Source: Penelope pileata
Taxonomy: Eukaryota > Chordata > Aves > Galliformes > Cracidae
Length of the DNA: 64,000 nt
Assembly (NCBI GenBank): GCA_013396635.1
Contig: WBMW01000442.1
Coordinates: forward strand, 1,518,430-1,582,429
Direction of reading: 5' to 3'
Shown here one piece after another: positions 1 through 10,200 of this stretch. Every line of letters begins with the position of its first letter. Positions within the stretch are counted from its first letter, which is position 1. The position numbers and the translations under genes were made by a program. The notes below the pieces were generated by a model. That model was not told where the DNA came from. It saw nothing but the letters and a program-made list of their open reading frames with translations, and did no database searches.

Positions 1-226
1 AATAACATTCCTTTGTAGCTGGAGGGAGGTGCCAGCATGGGCAACAACTGACATTTCATTTGGGCCTGGCTATTCAGTGGGCGCTGTCTGTGTTGACAAT
101 GAGGTGGTCCTTGCTCACAAAAATTTGGAGCACACAGTGAACAATTCTATTTTGGAAGGCAGTCTATGGTTCCTGCTTGCTGTGCTCCTCAAGCAGCTGT
201 AATAAAAGGCTCTTTTACATTCACAC
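1..226 (+). other. Possible 3' UTR end of a convergent plus-strand gene
   Basis: A plus-strand AATAAA at 201-206 is followed about 15 bases later by a CA-rich cleavage-like site and a GT-rich stretch (cttgtgtacaaggtgtc at 226-242). This is the normal layout of a vertebrate polyadenylation site. The sequence before it has no long open frame, as expected of a 3' UTR. In mammals the neighbour converging on ABTB2 is NAT10, so this could be its tail. That is synteny-based inference; no NAT10 coding sequence is present here. Confidence 0.35.
201..206 (+). terminator. Polyadenylation signal AATAAA
   Basis: The hexamer sits 20-40 bases ahead of a GT-rich downstream element, which makes it a stronger candidate than most AATAAA matches in the window. 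Confidence 0.4.
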
Positions 227-242
227 TTGTGTACAAGGTGTC

Positions 243-3200
243 AGCATTCCCATAGCTCAGTAATTTATGTTTCCTAGTTCACAAACAGGATAGGATGATT
301 AACAGCTGCTGGAAAAATGGCTTTGGCCATTGTCTCCCTTTGCTGTCTGCTCACCAAGAGCTGCTGCTTGGCTGCTTTGGAAGGTTTTGTGTAAAGGTTG
401 CCAGGAAATTAGCACCATCATACCAACACCTGCACCCAGTGATCTCTTCAGGGGTCAGTCAAGCAGGTAAGCTGTAGCTCTGCTGCTCACTGGTTCCTGC
501 TTGGCAATAGAAGTGCACCAGCCCGGAGCTGGGGCTTCCTATGACTGCAGGCTCCAGAGGCTTCAAAACCAGGGCAAACTTCTGACACACAACTGTCCCT
601 ATTCTGAACCCTACTGCCCTGACACATTAGCTTGATGCATCAGCATAGAGATTTGGAAAAGAATGACTTACTTACACGTGATACATAGTTGCTTTCTGTT
701 TGTTTGTAGATCTCAGAGCATCTCTTTTCACTAAATCCTTGAAGAAGCAGTTTCTTCCTAGTTAAACACAATATTTGTTCTCTAGGAGGCTGTTTTATGA
801 AGTATCTCAATTAAACAAGAGCTTTGTACAACACAGCCTGGGCATGCTGTTGGTTAACAGACCACTCTGTGAGTCGGCAGCAACAGCACATCCCCCACAG
901 TGCGGGCAGTTGGGCTCTGAGATGTGCAGCTGCAGCTCTTAAAGGCTTAATGAGGAGCCCAGTTATCACCAGCTGTGCCCAGAGTGGCACCAGCACCTGG
1001 CAGCAATGATGTGGGGCTGCCTGCCCTGAACCGGTTCTGAAGAAATAGTGAATAGCAGGCAGGGAAGACGAGAAGTGTGAGCCTCTTCAGAGCTGCCTGG
1101 AAAGTCTTCAAGAAGAAAAAGGTGAGTGTGAATTTTCTATTTTTATTGTTGTTAGCAGTCTGGATATTGTTGTAATATTGGTTTGCTTACTTCTTTGTAT
1201 GGGAGAGATTCAGTTGTAGTCTAGCAGGCTGCAAGACAAAGCTTCTTGTACTTGTGGAGTCCCTTCAGAGTGTGTTGAAACTTAGCACTGATGCAGCACC
1301 AGCAGTTATTCACATGGATTGCTGGTTTTCTCACCCGGGTGGTAGTGCTGTGCTTGCTTTGGGTATTGCTGTCCAATAGGTGACAGTATCAGAAGGCTTT
1401 CTTTTTATTACTTATTATGCTTCTTGAGATAAGAAAGTGTTAATTCCTTGAAATGAGGAAGTGGTACAAATCACAACACGTGTCTTATGAGTGCTGCTAA
1501 ACTCTGGTTCTACTAATAGGTTAAAAACTAAGATTTAAGAGAATTTTTATCATGTGTTATGTTTTGTGTTTTTAATAGCTAAGCTGAGGTTCAAATAGCA
1601 AAGAAGTATTAGAAAACTTTATTATTTGTATGAAAAACAGGTGGAAGTTTGTGCTTACTTATAAGGCCATGCTAAACAGCTATTAAACAGCACGTGATTG
1701 GACTGTGCTCTGCCTCTGCTGTGACCTGCATGGAGCCCCATTTACCTGTGGTTGTGTAAGTTTCCCTCTGGCTGGTGCAGGTGCTTGGTGCTGCTGGATG
1801 CCCTGCAGAGGAGGCCCTGCACGCTGGCGGGAGCCAGGTGTGCTGCTGTTGCAGCGTGTGTGTCGCTGGAGGCACAGCCAGCTCGGCTCTCCGTGCCTCC
1901 TCGTTTCCTGTCCAGGGGGATGGTTCCTTGCACAAGCAGCGACCAGATGCGTTAGTGGCTCAGGCTGCTCTAAACCCACCAAGTCAGCTGACAGCTGTGC
2001 ATCACCCCTGGGCTGCTGCGGCAGTGCCTGGCACACTGCTGGTCGGTGTGCTGCCGGGTGCCCACACCAGCAGCATGCTCATGGGTGCCTGAGTGCTGTG
2101 GCCAGTGGGGGCTGACCCGAGAGCCCCGCTGAGCTGAGCAGTGCCCCGCAGGTGGTGGGTGGATGTGACCTACTTGTCAGCAGAATCATCCTGCTCGACT
2201 GCAGACCCGTGCGCTGTTTTGACAGCTGGAGGGAGCTGACCTCTGTGAAGCATCTGGGAGGAAGCGAAAGCGGTGAAGCTGAGGCTCTCCCGCTGCTGGG
2301 AGCTGGCACTGCGTCCGGGGAGGCTCGGGTGAGCGGTCTGGCAAGCAGAGGCTGCTGTGTGCTGGATGTGCCCAGGCTGAGGGTGGAGGGAGACCCAGGT
2401 GACCTTGTGGCTGAGCTGGCAGTGGAGGGGGGAGCTGTGCGGTGTTCAGGCTTTGCCTGGTGAGCTGCCCACCCAGAGAGCGCCTCTGGGAAGGAGCAGG
2501 CTTCGGCTGCTCTGCGGCTGAGAGTGGCAGTCCTGCCCAGCGGTTCAGAACTGCCTGCTTGCTTGCTAGGCAGGAGCAGCAGGAAAATGGGCAGCACTGG
2601 GGCTGGAAATAGCTCCGGTTCTGGGACCGGGCCAATCTGTGTTGCTGTAGTAAAGCCTTTTTCCCTGCTGTGCTGCCATTTTCATCATACAACAGAAGCC
2701 TTTTTTTCTGCCCCTTCTTTTGCATGGGCAAACAGTGCTGTGAGTGCAATATTCTATTTTCTTTGGTGTGCACTAATGGATCTCTTACACTCAAAACCTC
2801 CTGGGAGAGCCAAATTGAGCTTTTTCATCCTCTTTCTCTGCCAGGAGTGGTGGTGACAGCAGCTTGCTGCCCCAGTCTCTCAGGGGACGGCCCCACTCCT
2901 GCTGTGCCCCCCGGCTGGCAGGCAGCTGCAGGCAGCAGTGTCTGCTTCCTTGGGCACCCTCTGGGGAGGGCAGCTAGTAGCAGGGCTGTGTTAGCTGCTG
3001 CTTGCCTGCTGTGTAAGGGCTCCTTGTGAAGCAGTACGGTTTTACTTCAGTCTGAAAGTCATCAAGCGTGTTCAGGCAGGTGCATGAGCTCTATTTCCTC
3101 TGCTCTGTGAAATGATGGAACTGTGACCAGCAAGGTTTTGTGCCAGCTTTGCTGTGTACGTTTTAGGACTCCAAGGGCAATGCTGCATAAAACAGAGGTG

Positions 3201-3934
3201 GTGTGCAACTAGTTTCATGAAAAATTTCCATGTTATCTACTTTTTAGAGCAGAAGTGCTCCAAAGGGAATCTTAGGTCTTTGTTTGTATTCCATGATTCT
3301 TGAGAACAAGTCGGTGGTTGCACTGGTTGGTTTCCCAGCGTGGTGCAGTGGTACGACACAAGGGAAAGCATCCCCCCATCCCCTCCCCCCCGTCGTATCA
3401 TTCCCAGCAGACTTCTTTCAGATGCTGTAAATCAAATGCTTAGAAATGCTTGCAAAGCTGATTTGTTATAGAACTGGATTTCAGGTCTTGCTACAGAGAG
3501 AGGTGCGCTGCACAGCTCCCTTTGTTTACGTGTGTGGTGGGAAGGTCAGGGCAAGGAACAGCCATTGGCAGCTTCTCCACAGCCAGGCACAGGGTCTGGC
3601 TGCGTTGATGGCTGCCTCTGAAATCCTCAGAATAGGCGTCCGAAGAAACTCCGTATTTGAGTCCTCCTCTAGAGCAGCAATAAATCTAGGTTCAGGCATT
3701 ATCCAAACTCCATAGGGGTCTGCAGGATTTATGGGGCAAACTTGGGGGGGGGGGGGGGTTATTTTTGGGCCAAATTCTTGCTGTCAGCAAAAAGAAACCT
3801 CTGTATGTCTGACTTCATAGGTGAGTAAATGCCTTTGCTCTTTACAGCCTGGTTATAGTGAGCCACTATTTCTGATAAATACGATAAAAAGAAGAGGCTG
3901 TGAGTGAGTCTAGCAGCTTTCTGTGCAGGTTTCT
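243..3934. other. Intergenic stretch with a GC-rich block
   Basis: No supportable gene is visible. Positions about 1700-3030 are clearly richer in G and C than the surroundings, which opens overlapping frames of 60-200 codons on both strands. Those frames lack consistent ATG starts and show no recognisable domain. A good splice-donor match (aaaaaggtgagtg) lies near 1121, so a non-coding transcript is possible. A C-rich tract (about 3372-3391) and a run of 15 G (3744-3758) close the region. Confidence 0.4.
3744..3758 (+). repeat. Poly(G) run of 15
   Basis: There are fifteen consecutive G residues, about 180 bases before a CR1 element. Such a run is length-unstable and could form a quadruplex. 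It may also be a site of assembly length error. Confidence 0.9.
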
Positions 3935-4249
3935 AGAATCACAGAATCACTAGGTTGGAAAGAACCTCCAAGATTATTTAGTCCAACTGTCCTCCTACCA
4001 TGAATATTTCCCACTAAATTACTAAACCATAGCATGTAGCACCTCATCCAGACGCTTCTTGAACACCGCCAGGGACGGTGACTCCTCCACGTCCCTGGGC
4101 AGGCTGTTCCAGTGCCTGACCACTCTTTCAGAGAAGAAGTTTTTCCTTATATCTAACCTGAACCTCCCCTGGCGCAACTTGTGGCCATTTCCTCAAGTCT
4201 TATCAGTAGTTATCTGGGAGAAGAGGCCGATCCCCTCCTCATCACAACC
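3935..4249 (-). mobile_element. CR1 LINE, 5'-truncated 3' end
   Basis: The plus strand begins agaatcacagaatcac then taggttggaaagaacct, the reverse complement of the CR1 3' terminus. It continues with the well-known avian CR1 segments (gacgcttcttgaacaccgcc, ggcaggctgttccagtgcct, gagaagaagtttttcctta), ending near gaagaggccgatcccctcct. The element is therefore on the minus strand and keeps only about the last 315 bases. It is relatively little diverged. Confidence 0.93.
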
Positions 4250-5607
4250 GTGTCTTGGCGTTGCTGAAGTCACTGGCTTTATTCACTAAGGTCAGGAATG
4301 AAACCCATGCAGCTGCGGCTGCCTCCTTCACCTCCATTTGCGAATGCTGTGTGTGGGAGGGGCGATGCTCATGGCCAGAGCTCAGGAGGGCTTCCCATGC
4401 TGCTGCTGGCCTGACTGCGTGCAGTTGCCTGCCTGGTCTTAAACACTCAGCTCTGGAGCAAGTCCTGCTGCTGGCAGAGCGGGGCAGCAGGTGCTGCACC
4501 AGCCAGAGCCATCCCGGCCTCCTGGCTGCAGACGGGTGGCAAAGGAAGCGTTACCTCCATGTTCACCTCTTCCTCGTTAGTGCTAGAGAGGAGTGGGTCG
4601 GATGTTGAAGCTTTGAGGACTGACTGAACACCACCACGCTAAGTTTTCTTCGCTTCCATGTGAGTAGGAGAAGAATCCTAGGACTGGGACTTTTCTCTAA
4701 TATCTATCTGCTGCTTTTTGATGCATTTGATGCATTTGATGTTCATTTGATGCAGGGCACCTAGGTAAGCTTACTTCACTTAGGCTAGGGAGGGAAAACG
4801 CAAGTTACATTTATTATGCCAAAAAATGCTTGAGCGCAGGAGGGAGACATGAATGCCTCTTTATCCCTTGTTTTAAAGCATAAAACCAGGTACGTTACCA
4901 ACATGATATAAGATGGTAAAACTGCAACTACCTTTCTTCCAGTTTTGGAATATGGTTTTCTCATTGTTAGAGAAGCAGAATAAATAACAGCAGCTGTGTA
5001 TTTTAAAATTACGTTGTTAATAAAATCCCAGTACATTTACATAAATGACAACATTAATGTACAATTAACAAAGCGTTGTAATGTTACAGCAACAAAAGAG
5101 GGCCTACATATCTGTACAGATAGCTGGAGCAGCTACTTGAAAATACCTCCCAAGAGGAAGCCTTTTGCGGTGTTTTTCAGGCAGACCAGTGATAACCTCG
5201 TAACATCTCTATGGCTTTCTGATAATAAATAGGGTTATTGAAGCTGGTGCTCCTCTAAGGCGGATGTGTACCTCCGACAAACGGCTGTGTGCTGTGACCA
5301 GCGTGTCCGACAGATAGCTGAGCCGAGGCTGACCGTTCTTCTCCTGGCAGGCAGTTCGCCTTTGTGCGAATCCTTCAGGAAGGCAGGGATGTCAGATTCT
5401 GGTGGATTTGTTGGGGGATGCTGTAGTTCATCCTCCTTCCCTTCATCTACCTCACCCATGTCTGTACCTTGCGCTGAGCCTTCCTCTACCAGTGTTTGGT
5501 TACGATATTAATCGCTGAATTTTTAACAAGCAGTAGCTCCTCACCAAAAACTTTGCTTCCTCTTCTCCTTTCCCCTTCTGTAGGCAATGAGCACATCTCA
5601 GCATACC

Positions 5608-5624
5608 TTTTTTTTTTTTTTTTT
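5608..5624 (+). repeat. Poly(T) run
   Basis: Seventeen consecutive T residues. No retroposon body is recognisable beside it. Confidence 0.85.
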
Positions 5625-5937
5625 GAGGGTGCTTACAAAGATCGGGGGAATAGCTGAGGGTCTGAAAGCTGTTGGTGAGAGCAAGGTGTCTGGTTGTACC
5701 AACTAACTGGCTTCCTAAGGCTGGGCTTATTTAAAAAGAACAAACGTAAGTGGCATCAGAACCAGAACTGTCTCTTGAACTGTTAGTTCTCTTTAGTAGC
5801 TAGGAGAAGGCCTAGAATGAGTCTGCTGTGAGCAAAGATGTGAATCTTGAGCAGTGGAGTTGAGGCATCTTGTGTAAGTGCTGCAGCCCACCTGGAGGCC
5901 ACAGCCAGCAGCGTGCTGCGCGCGGCCGCCCTGAGGT

Positions 5938-5963
5938 AGCCTGTCTGTCTGTCTGTCTGTCTG
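5938..5963 (+). repeat. (CTGT)n microsatellite
   Basis: About six tandem CTGT units. It is a simple tetranucleotide repeat in or near the ABTB2 3' UTR. Confidence 0.9.
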
Positions 5964-6074
5964 CCGTGCAAACATCACCCCGTGGCTGAGGATGTGGAAG
6001 CAGAGACCAGACGTCAGAGCTTGTGTCCCCAGTGAGCTCCAGAGGGAGAACACAGCATCAAGCTGCATGTTTCT

Positions 6075-7030
6075 CACGGTCTCGGGGAGACTTTTATTGC
6101 TTATTTATGCTATTGGACAGTTTTTCAGCATAGCGATGGCTCCTACAACACCTGAGTCTTTTAGAAAGCATTCTTACGATGTCAGGTCTCACAGATAATG
6201 CTCACAAATATGTTTTTAAGGTGAAAGTGAATTTGACTATCAAACCTTTATAGTGAAAGGGTAGACAGTATTTGTTCCCCCTCAAATTGGATCCAAATTA
6301 AACATTTAGCACAGTGAAACCATATTTAAAAAAAAAAAAAAAATTTCTCCCCACCATGCCCCAGCTCAGTTCTTCATATTAGGTGTGAAGAGTGAGTAGT
6401 TCCAGAGTTAGTATTAGTTTCTATGCAGCCTCATACATCTACACAATCTCTCTCAAGGTGCAAACAGTTTAGGGGAAAATTTATGCTGGAGTCTCTTGCG
6501 ATGTGTGGAAACTGGTGTTTGACTGGAGTGAAGGAGTCTGTGTACGCCAGCTCCTGTGTTCAGACAGGTGACTTGTTGAATGGGCAGTGGTCCATAGGAC
6601 TAGAAAACTCCTTCTGTGCAGCCTTTTTACAAGTGAAACATCTGTGCATGTGAACTAGGTGACCATTATGGTGTGCGGACAGACACTTAAGACTATGTAT
6701 TAGGTGTTAGGTCTAGGTACATTGCCTCACTTCTCTACAGCCCCGCAGTTGTGCTGTGTCTGAATGGCAGCATTGATCTCTTCAGGTCGGGTTCTTCGCT
6801 TGCACCCCCAGTTCTTGTTCACACAGTGTAGCTCTGACAGTAGTAGCACAGAGAAGCCAGCTCCCCTCCTTCGGTGGGACGAGGCACAGAACCCTTGCCA
6901 ATGGGGTACCTGTAGGGGACTTCCAGCAAGAACTGCTGACTCCAGAAGGGAAACAGGAGCCTCAGCTCTGCCTGATGCTGCGTCCCCGCGCACTTCGAAC
7001 CAGTGCTTCTGCCCCTGCCTTGTTCCTGCT
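6075..7030 (-). other. ABTB2: Probable ABTB2 3' UTR
   Basis: This stretch follows the ABTB2 stop codon on the minus strand. The first minus-strand AATAAA after the stop is at 6093-6098 (TTTATT on plus), which would give a 3' UTR of about 0.95 kb with cleavage near 6075. A run of 16 A at 6328-6343 (T on the mRNA strand) lies inside it. The true end could be further on, because another AATAAA lies at 4810-4815. The boundary is an inference from the signal alone. Confidence 0.45.
6093..6098 (-). terminator. Candidate polyadenylation signal for ABTB2
   Basis: The minus strand reads AATAAA here, 930 bases past the ABTB2 stop. The downstream minus-strand sequence includes a T/G-containing stretch (tgatgctgtgttctc). 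It is the best candidate for the mRNA end, but there is no transcript support. Confidence 0.4.
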
Positions 7031-7228
7031 TCACACCCTCGAGGTGACGTACACAGAATGCAGGCGGCTGGCCAGGGCCGTCTGCAAGTCCCGCAGGGGG
7101 TCCAGGCCTTGCACTCTGCTGTTCCTGCTGTAGATCAGCTGTCTGAATGAGTCCTGCTCTAGAAGAGAGCTCATGTGCTTGAGGAAGAAGCCTTCGCAGA
7201 AAGAGGCTAGTTCAGGTGCATTGTGGAT
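7031..7228 (-). CDS. ABTB2: ABTB2 exon 17, C-terminus and stop
   Basis: The coding part is 198 bp and encodes residues 664-728 plus TGA (7031-7033 in plus coordinates). It starts IHNAPELASFCEGFFLKHM, continues LLEQDSFRQLIYSRNSRV, and ends HSVYVTSRV. This helical tail lies in the position of a BACK-like segment after the BTB domain. The acceptor is tctttcctgcag. The ending in TSRV agrees with known ABTB2 proteins. The preceding intron 7229-8607 holds nothing I can name. Confidence 0.95.
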   Translation of the reverse strand: MHNAPELASFCEGFFLKHMSSLLEQDSFRQLIYSRNSRVQGLDPLRDLQTALASRLHSVYVTSRV

Positions 7229-10200
7229 CTGCAGGAAAGAGTAAGATCAGTTAGCTTTTCTGTTTGTCACAGACCTAAAGGATGTGCCTGGGCCTGCTTT
7301 CCAATGCTTTTCCCTTCAATGTTTTCTAAGATAGAAAAAGGACAGTAATAACCATGGAAAAGCTCTCAGGTAGGACCAGTGATGACTGGTGATTTCTTCT
7401 GATGCTTTTTGCAGGCGCAGGTGTGAGCAGAGAGGCATTCATGCTCTTTTAATTTCTTCCCTTGGTGGCCTGCTGTTGGCAGAGCCGTGGGGCCTGCAGT
7501 CCAGTTTCTTCCTCTTCAGGGAAGAGAGCAGCTGGCTGATGAAGTGGCCAAGGTACCTGCTCTGCTGTGCTGGCAGGGAGTGCGTGCTGCAACGTGAAAT
7601 GGCGTGTTGCCAGATGGTCACACAACTCGTGACATCAGGAATATAGTTCATAGGATGCGAGTCTGACTGCTAGAAGGGAGCTGAGCATAGGAAAATGGGG
7701 GTGTTGCAGTTCTAAGACGTTTGGGGGCAACCTGGCTGTGATCTGGTTCTCTTTGCTTCAGAACTGCTGGGGGAAGCTAAGTAATAGGAGAAAAATGAAG
7801 TGTTTGGTACTTAGCTCTGTGCACACACACAGAGGTTCTGGGAGCTTTGTGCAGAGAGGAATTTAACAGCAAGTACCAAAGGGTAGGGGAGAATGCTCCT
7901 TTCCACCTCTACCATTCCATATGGTTAAATTTTAGGTTGTGAAACGGACCAGCCTCAGTTCCACAGAAAAAAATGGCCCAGTCTGAGAGTCAGGCAGCAG
8001 CAAAGATTGGTGCACCACTATGGGCAAAGTAAATGTGCACAGCACTGCCGCTGCAGTTCCTGCCTGTCCTCTCAGGGAGCTGACCCTGCGTCTGCCCAAC
8101 TGCCAGGAACAGCAGACTATTTCCTCTATGATTTTGTTGATTACGTGGGTTAGGGTGTGTGATCTAGAGGTGAATATCTGTCACACAGCACAGTCACTGC
8201 TAGTTCTGGAGCTACAGAATACACGCTTCAGCAGTAGGGGTGCTGGAAAGGGTTTGCTACTTAATTGCTGTACTATGATCAAGTGCCCCCACTGCTTTGA
8301 GGATGTGAATCTCTTAGGCTTTGCTGGATGATGTTGCTGTCTTGGCCTGCCAAGTCATCTCCACCTGGCTCTGTAGGGATTTCTCATCAATTTCATACGT
8401 GATTGCTTTGGATGGAAAAACATACTAGTGCTGTGTAGGACTTCACGAGCTGAAACCTAATACATCATCTCATTTGTGGCTGTGGCTGGGGCAGAGTTAC
8501 CAGCATAGCAGGTGCCCCCCACTCTGTATTTAGTTACTGAAACGAGACTGCAGAAAGCATGCATGCTGCTTTATTAGGGTTCTTAAATAAGACAGTTTGG
8601 CGTATACCTTTGCATATTTATAGATGCTAACAGAGTTCTCCATGCTGATCGTCTGGGCACAGAGGATTTCACAGTGTCTCTGGAGGCCATCCAGTTGAAA
8701 CAGGCTGGCAGCCGACAACAGCTATTAGGAGAAGAGAGAAGCTGTGTGAGATCACGAGCCTTGAAACGTTTAGGGAAGGCAGACAGACAGAACTGATAAT
8801 TTCCTCTCTGAACAGTCCGTGACTCCTTGCTGTAATGGCTAAGTCCTTGTGAAGGAGCAGAAGGGCCACTAGCAAAGGCTTGCTTCTCCTGCAGCAGGGG
8901 CATCTGGGCTCCCTCTTGTCGCTATGGCATACAAGGCCTAGGCAGCTAAAAGCCCCCTTTCCTCAAAACAAAACAAAAAACCAGTTGCATGTAGGCTTTC
9001 GCAGCAAGCTTTAATCTCACCAGACTGCTTGGGACTGAACAGCATTATTGTAAGAGGGCCTGCTTGCAATGGGGAGGTGCTCTTAGTCCAGTCTTTGCTG
9101 TACCGTAAGCAGTGCTGCAGAGGTTCGCCATGAAATCGGTGCTTTCTCTGGGATCTCTAGCTCTAGCGCTGTGGAATCTGCTGCACCCTCTCTGTGCCCC
9201 ACCAAACATACAGCACAGCCTTACTGCTGCCTGTTTACTTTTCCCAGGACACAGGAGGACGTGCAAAGGGAGCTTCCACCCAGCTCTGGTACCAAAAACA
9301 CTGTAGTGAAATATTTTTTTTTTCCTCTGCATCTCATGGACATAATATAAAATAATTGGTAATTCTTATTTCCAAGCAACCATGCTGAAATTTTGAACTT
9401 GAATCAAAGTAGTAAGTATACTCCTGGATTGCAAGCTTGCTGTTAGCTCCTGGACTTTGCCTTTCAAACCCTGTTTATGCCCCAGTGCGGTTAAAAGAAA
9501 ACATTCTCACCTCTAAGATATCAGTGGTGGGAATTTCCATGGATTCTGTTCCTCCATAGTATAAATACTGCATCAGCATCTGCAACGGGAAGAAGGTCAG
9601 GCATGCAGCTGTTATCACTGAGGTCACAGGGGGCTGTGAATGGCTGCACTCCCCTTCCTGAGTGGACAGGAATCATGTGGTATGCTGGCTCTCGACGCCA
9701 CTTTTGGCTTTTTTGTAGTGTTGCAAATCTGCTGCTTTCTAATACTCTTTTCTTCCTTGGCCTTTGAAGAGGGCCCTGATGAGGATTTAGGCTGAGAGGG
9801 TGGCAGTGCGTCTCTGAGCAACATGGACACCCTTGTAAAAACGTTCCTTGGATCTTGTTGTGTAAAGCCTCGCAGGCTGGTCACGCAGAGCTGCCAGCCA
9901 GTGCTGGAGCACTGAGTCCGCCATGCCACGAGCATGTGCGCCGCAGGGACCTCCCAGCCACTTGCCTCCCCTGCTGTGCTTCTAATCAGCTTCCAGCCTC
10001 CCCCGGGCCCCCATCAGCCGGAGGAAAAAGCCTAATTGTTTGCAGGGACAGCAAGAGGCGCTTGGGACTCTTTGATCTCCATGTGCACACCCCAGCTAAA
10101 CCAGGACTGCCTTATCTAAGGAACTGCTCCATTTGGTATTGGGAAGAGAAGTCACTGCAGGGTCCTGGGTGCTGTGGAAGCAGGTATGGGGTGCGTGCTG

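Larger units (their letters stand above)
4250..6074. other. Stretch downstream of ABTB2, no confirmed gene
   Basis: This contains an acidic minus-strand open frame (5235-5507, reported as a finding), a T17 run at 5608-5624, a short imperfect repeat of TTTGATGCAT around 4718-4757 and a short (CTGT)n at 5938-5963. If the ABTB2 transcript uses the AATAAA at 4810-4815, much of this would be its 3' UTR. Confidence 0.4.

Noticed and set aside
2079..2794. Overlapping minus-strand open frames of 172 and 202 codons
   Set aside because: They start at GTG and TTG, are low in complexity (Ser/Pro/Leu/Gln) and sit in a GC-rich block that also opens frames on the other strand.
4450..4638. A 63-codon minus-strand open frame containing NEEEVNME before a gtaacg donor-like site
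   Set aside because: It is too short to distinguish from chance and its acceptor has a poor pyrimidine tract.
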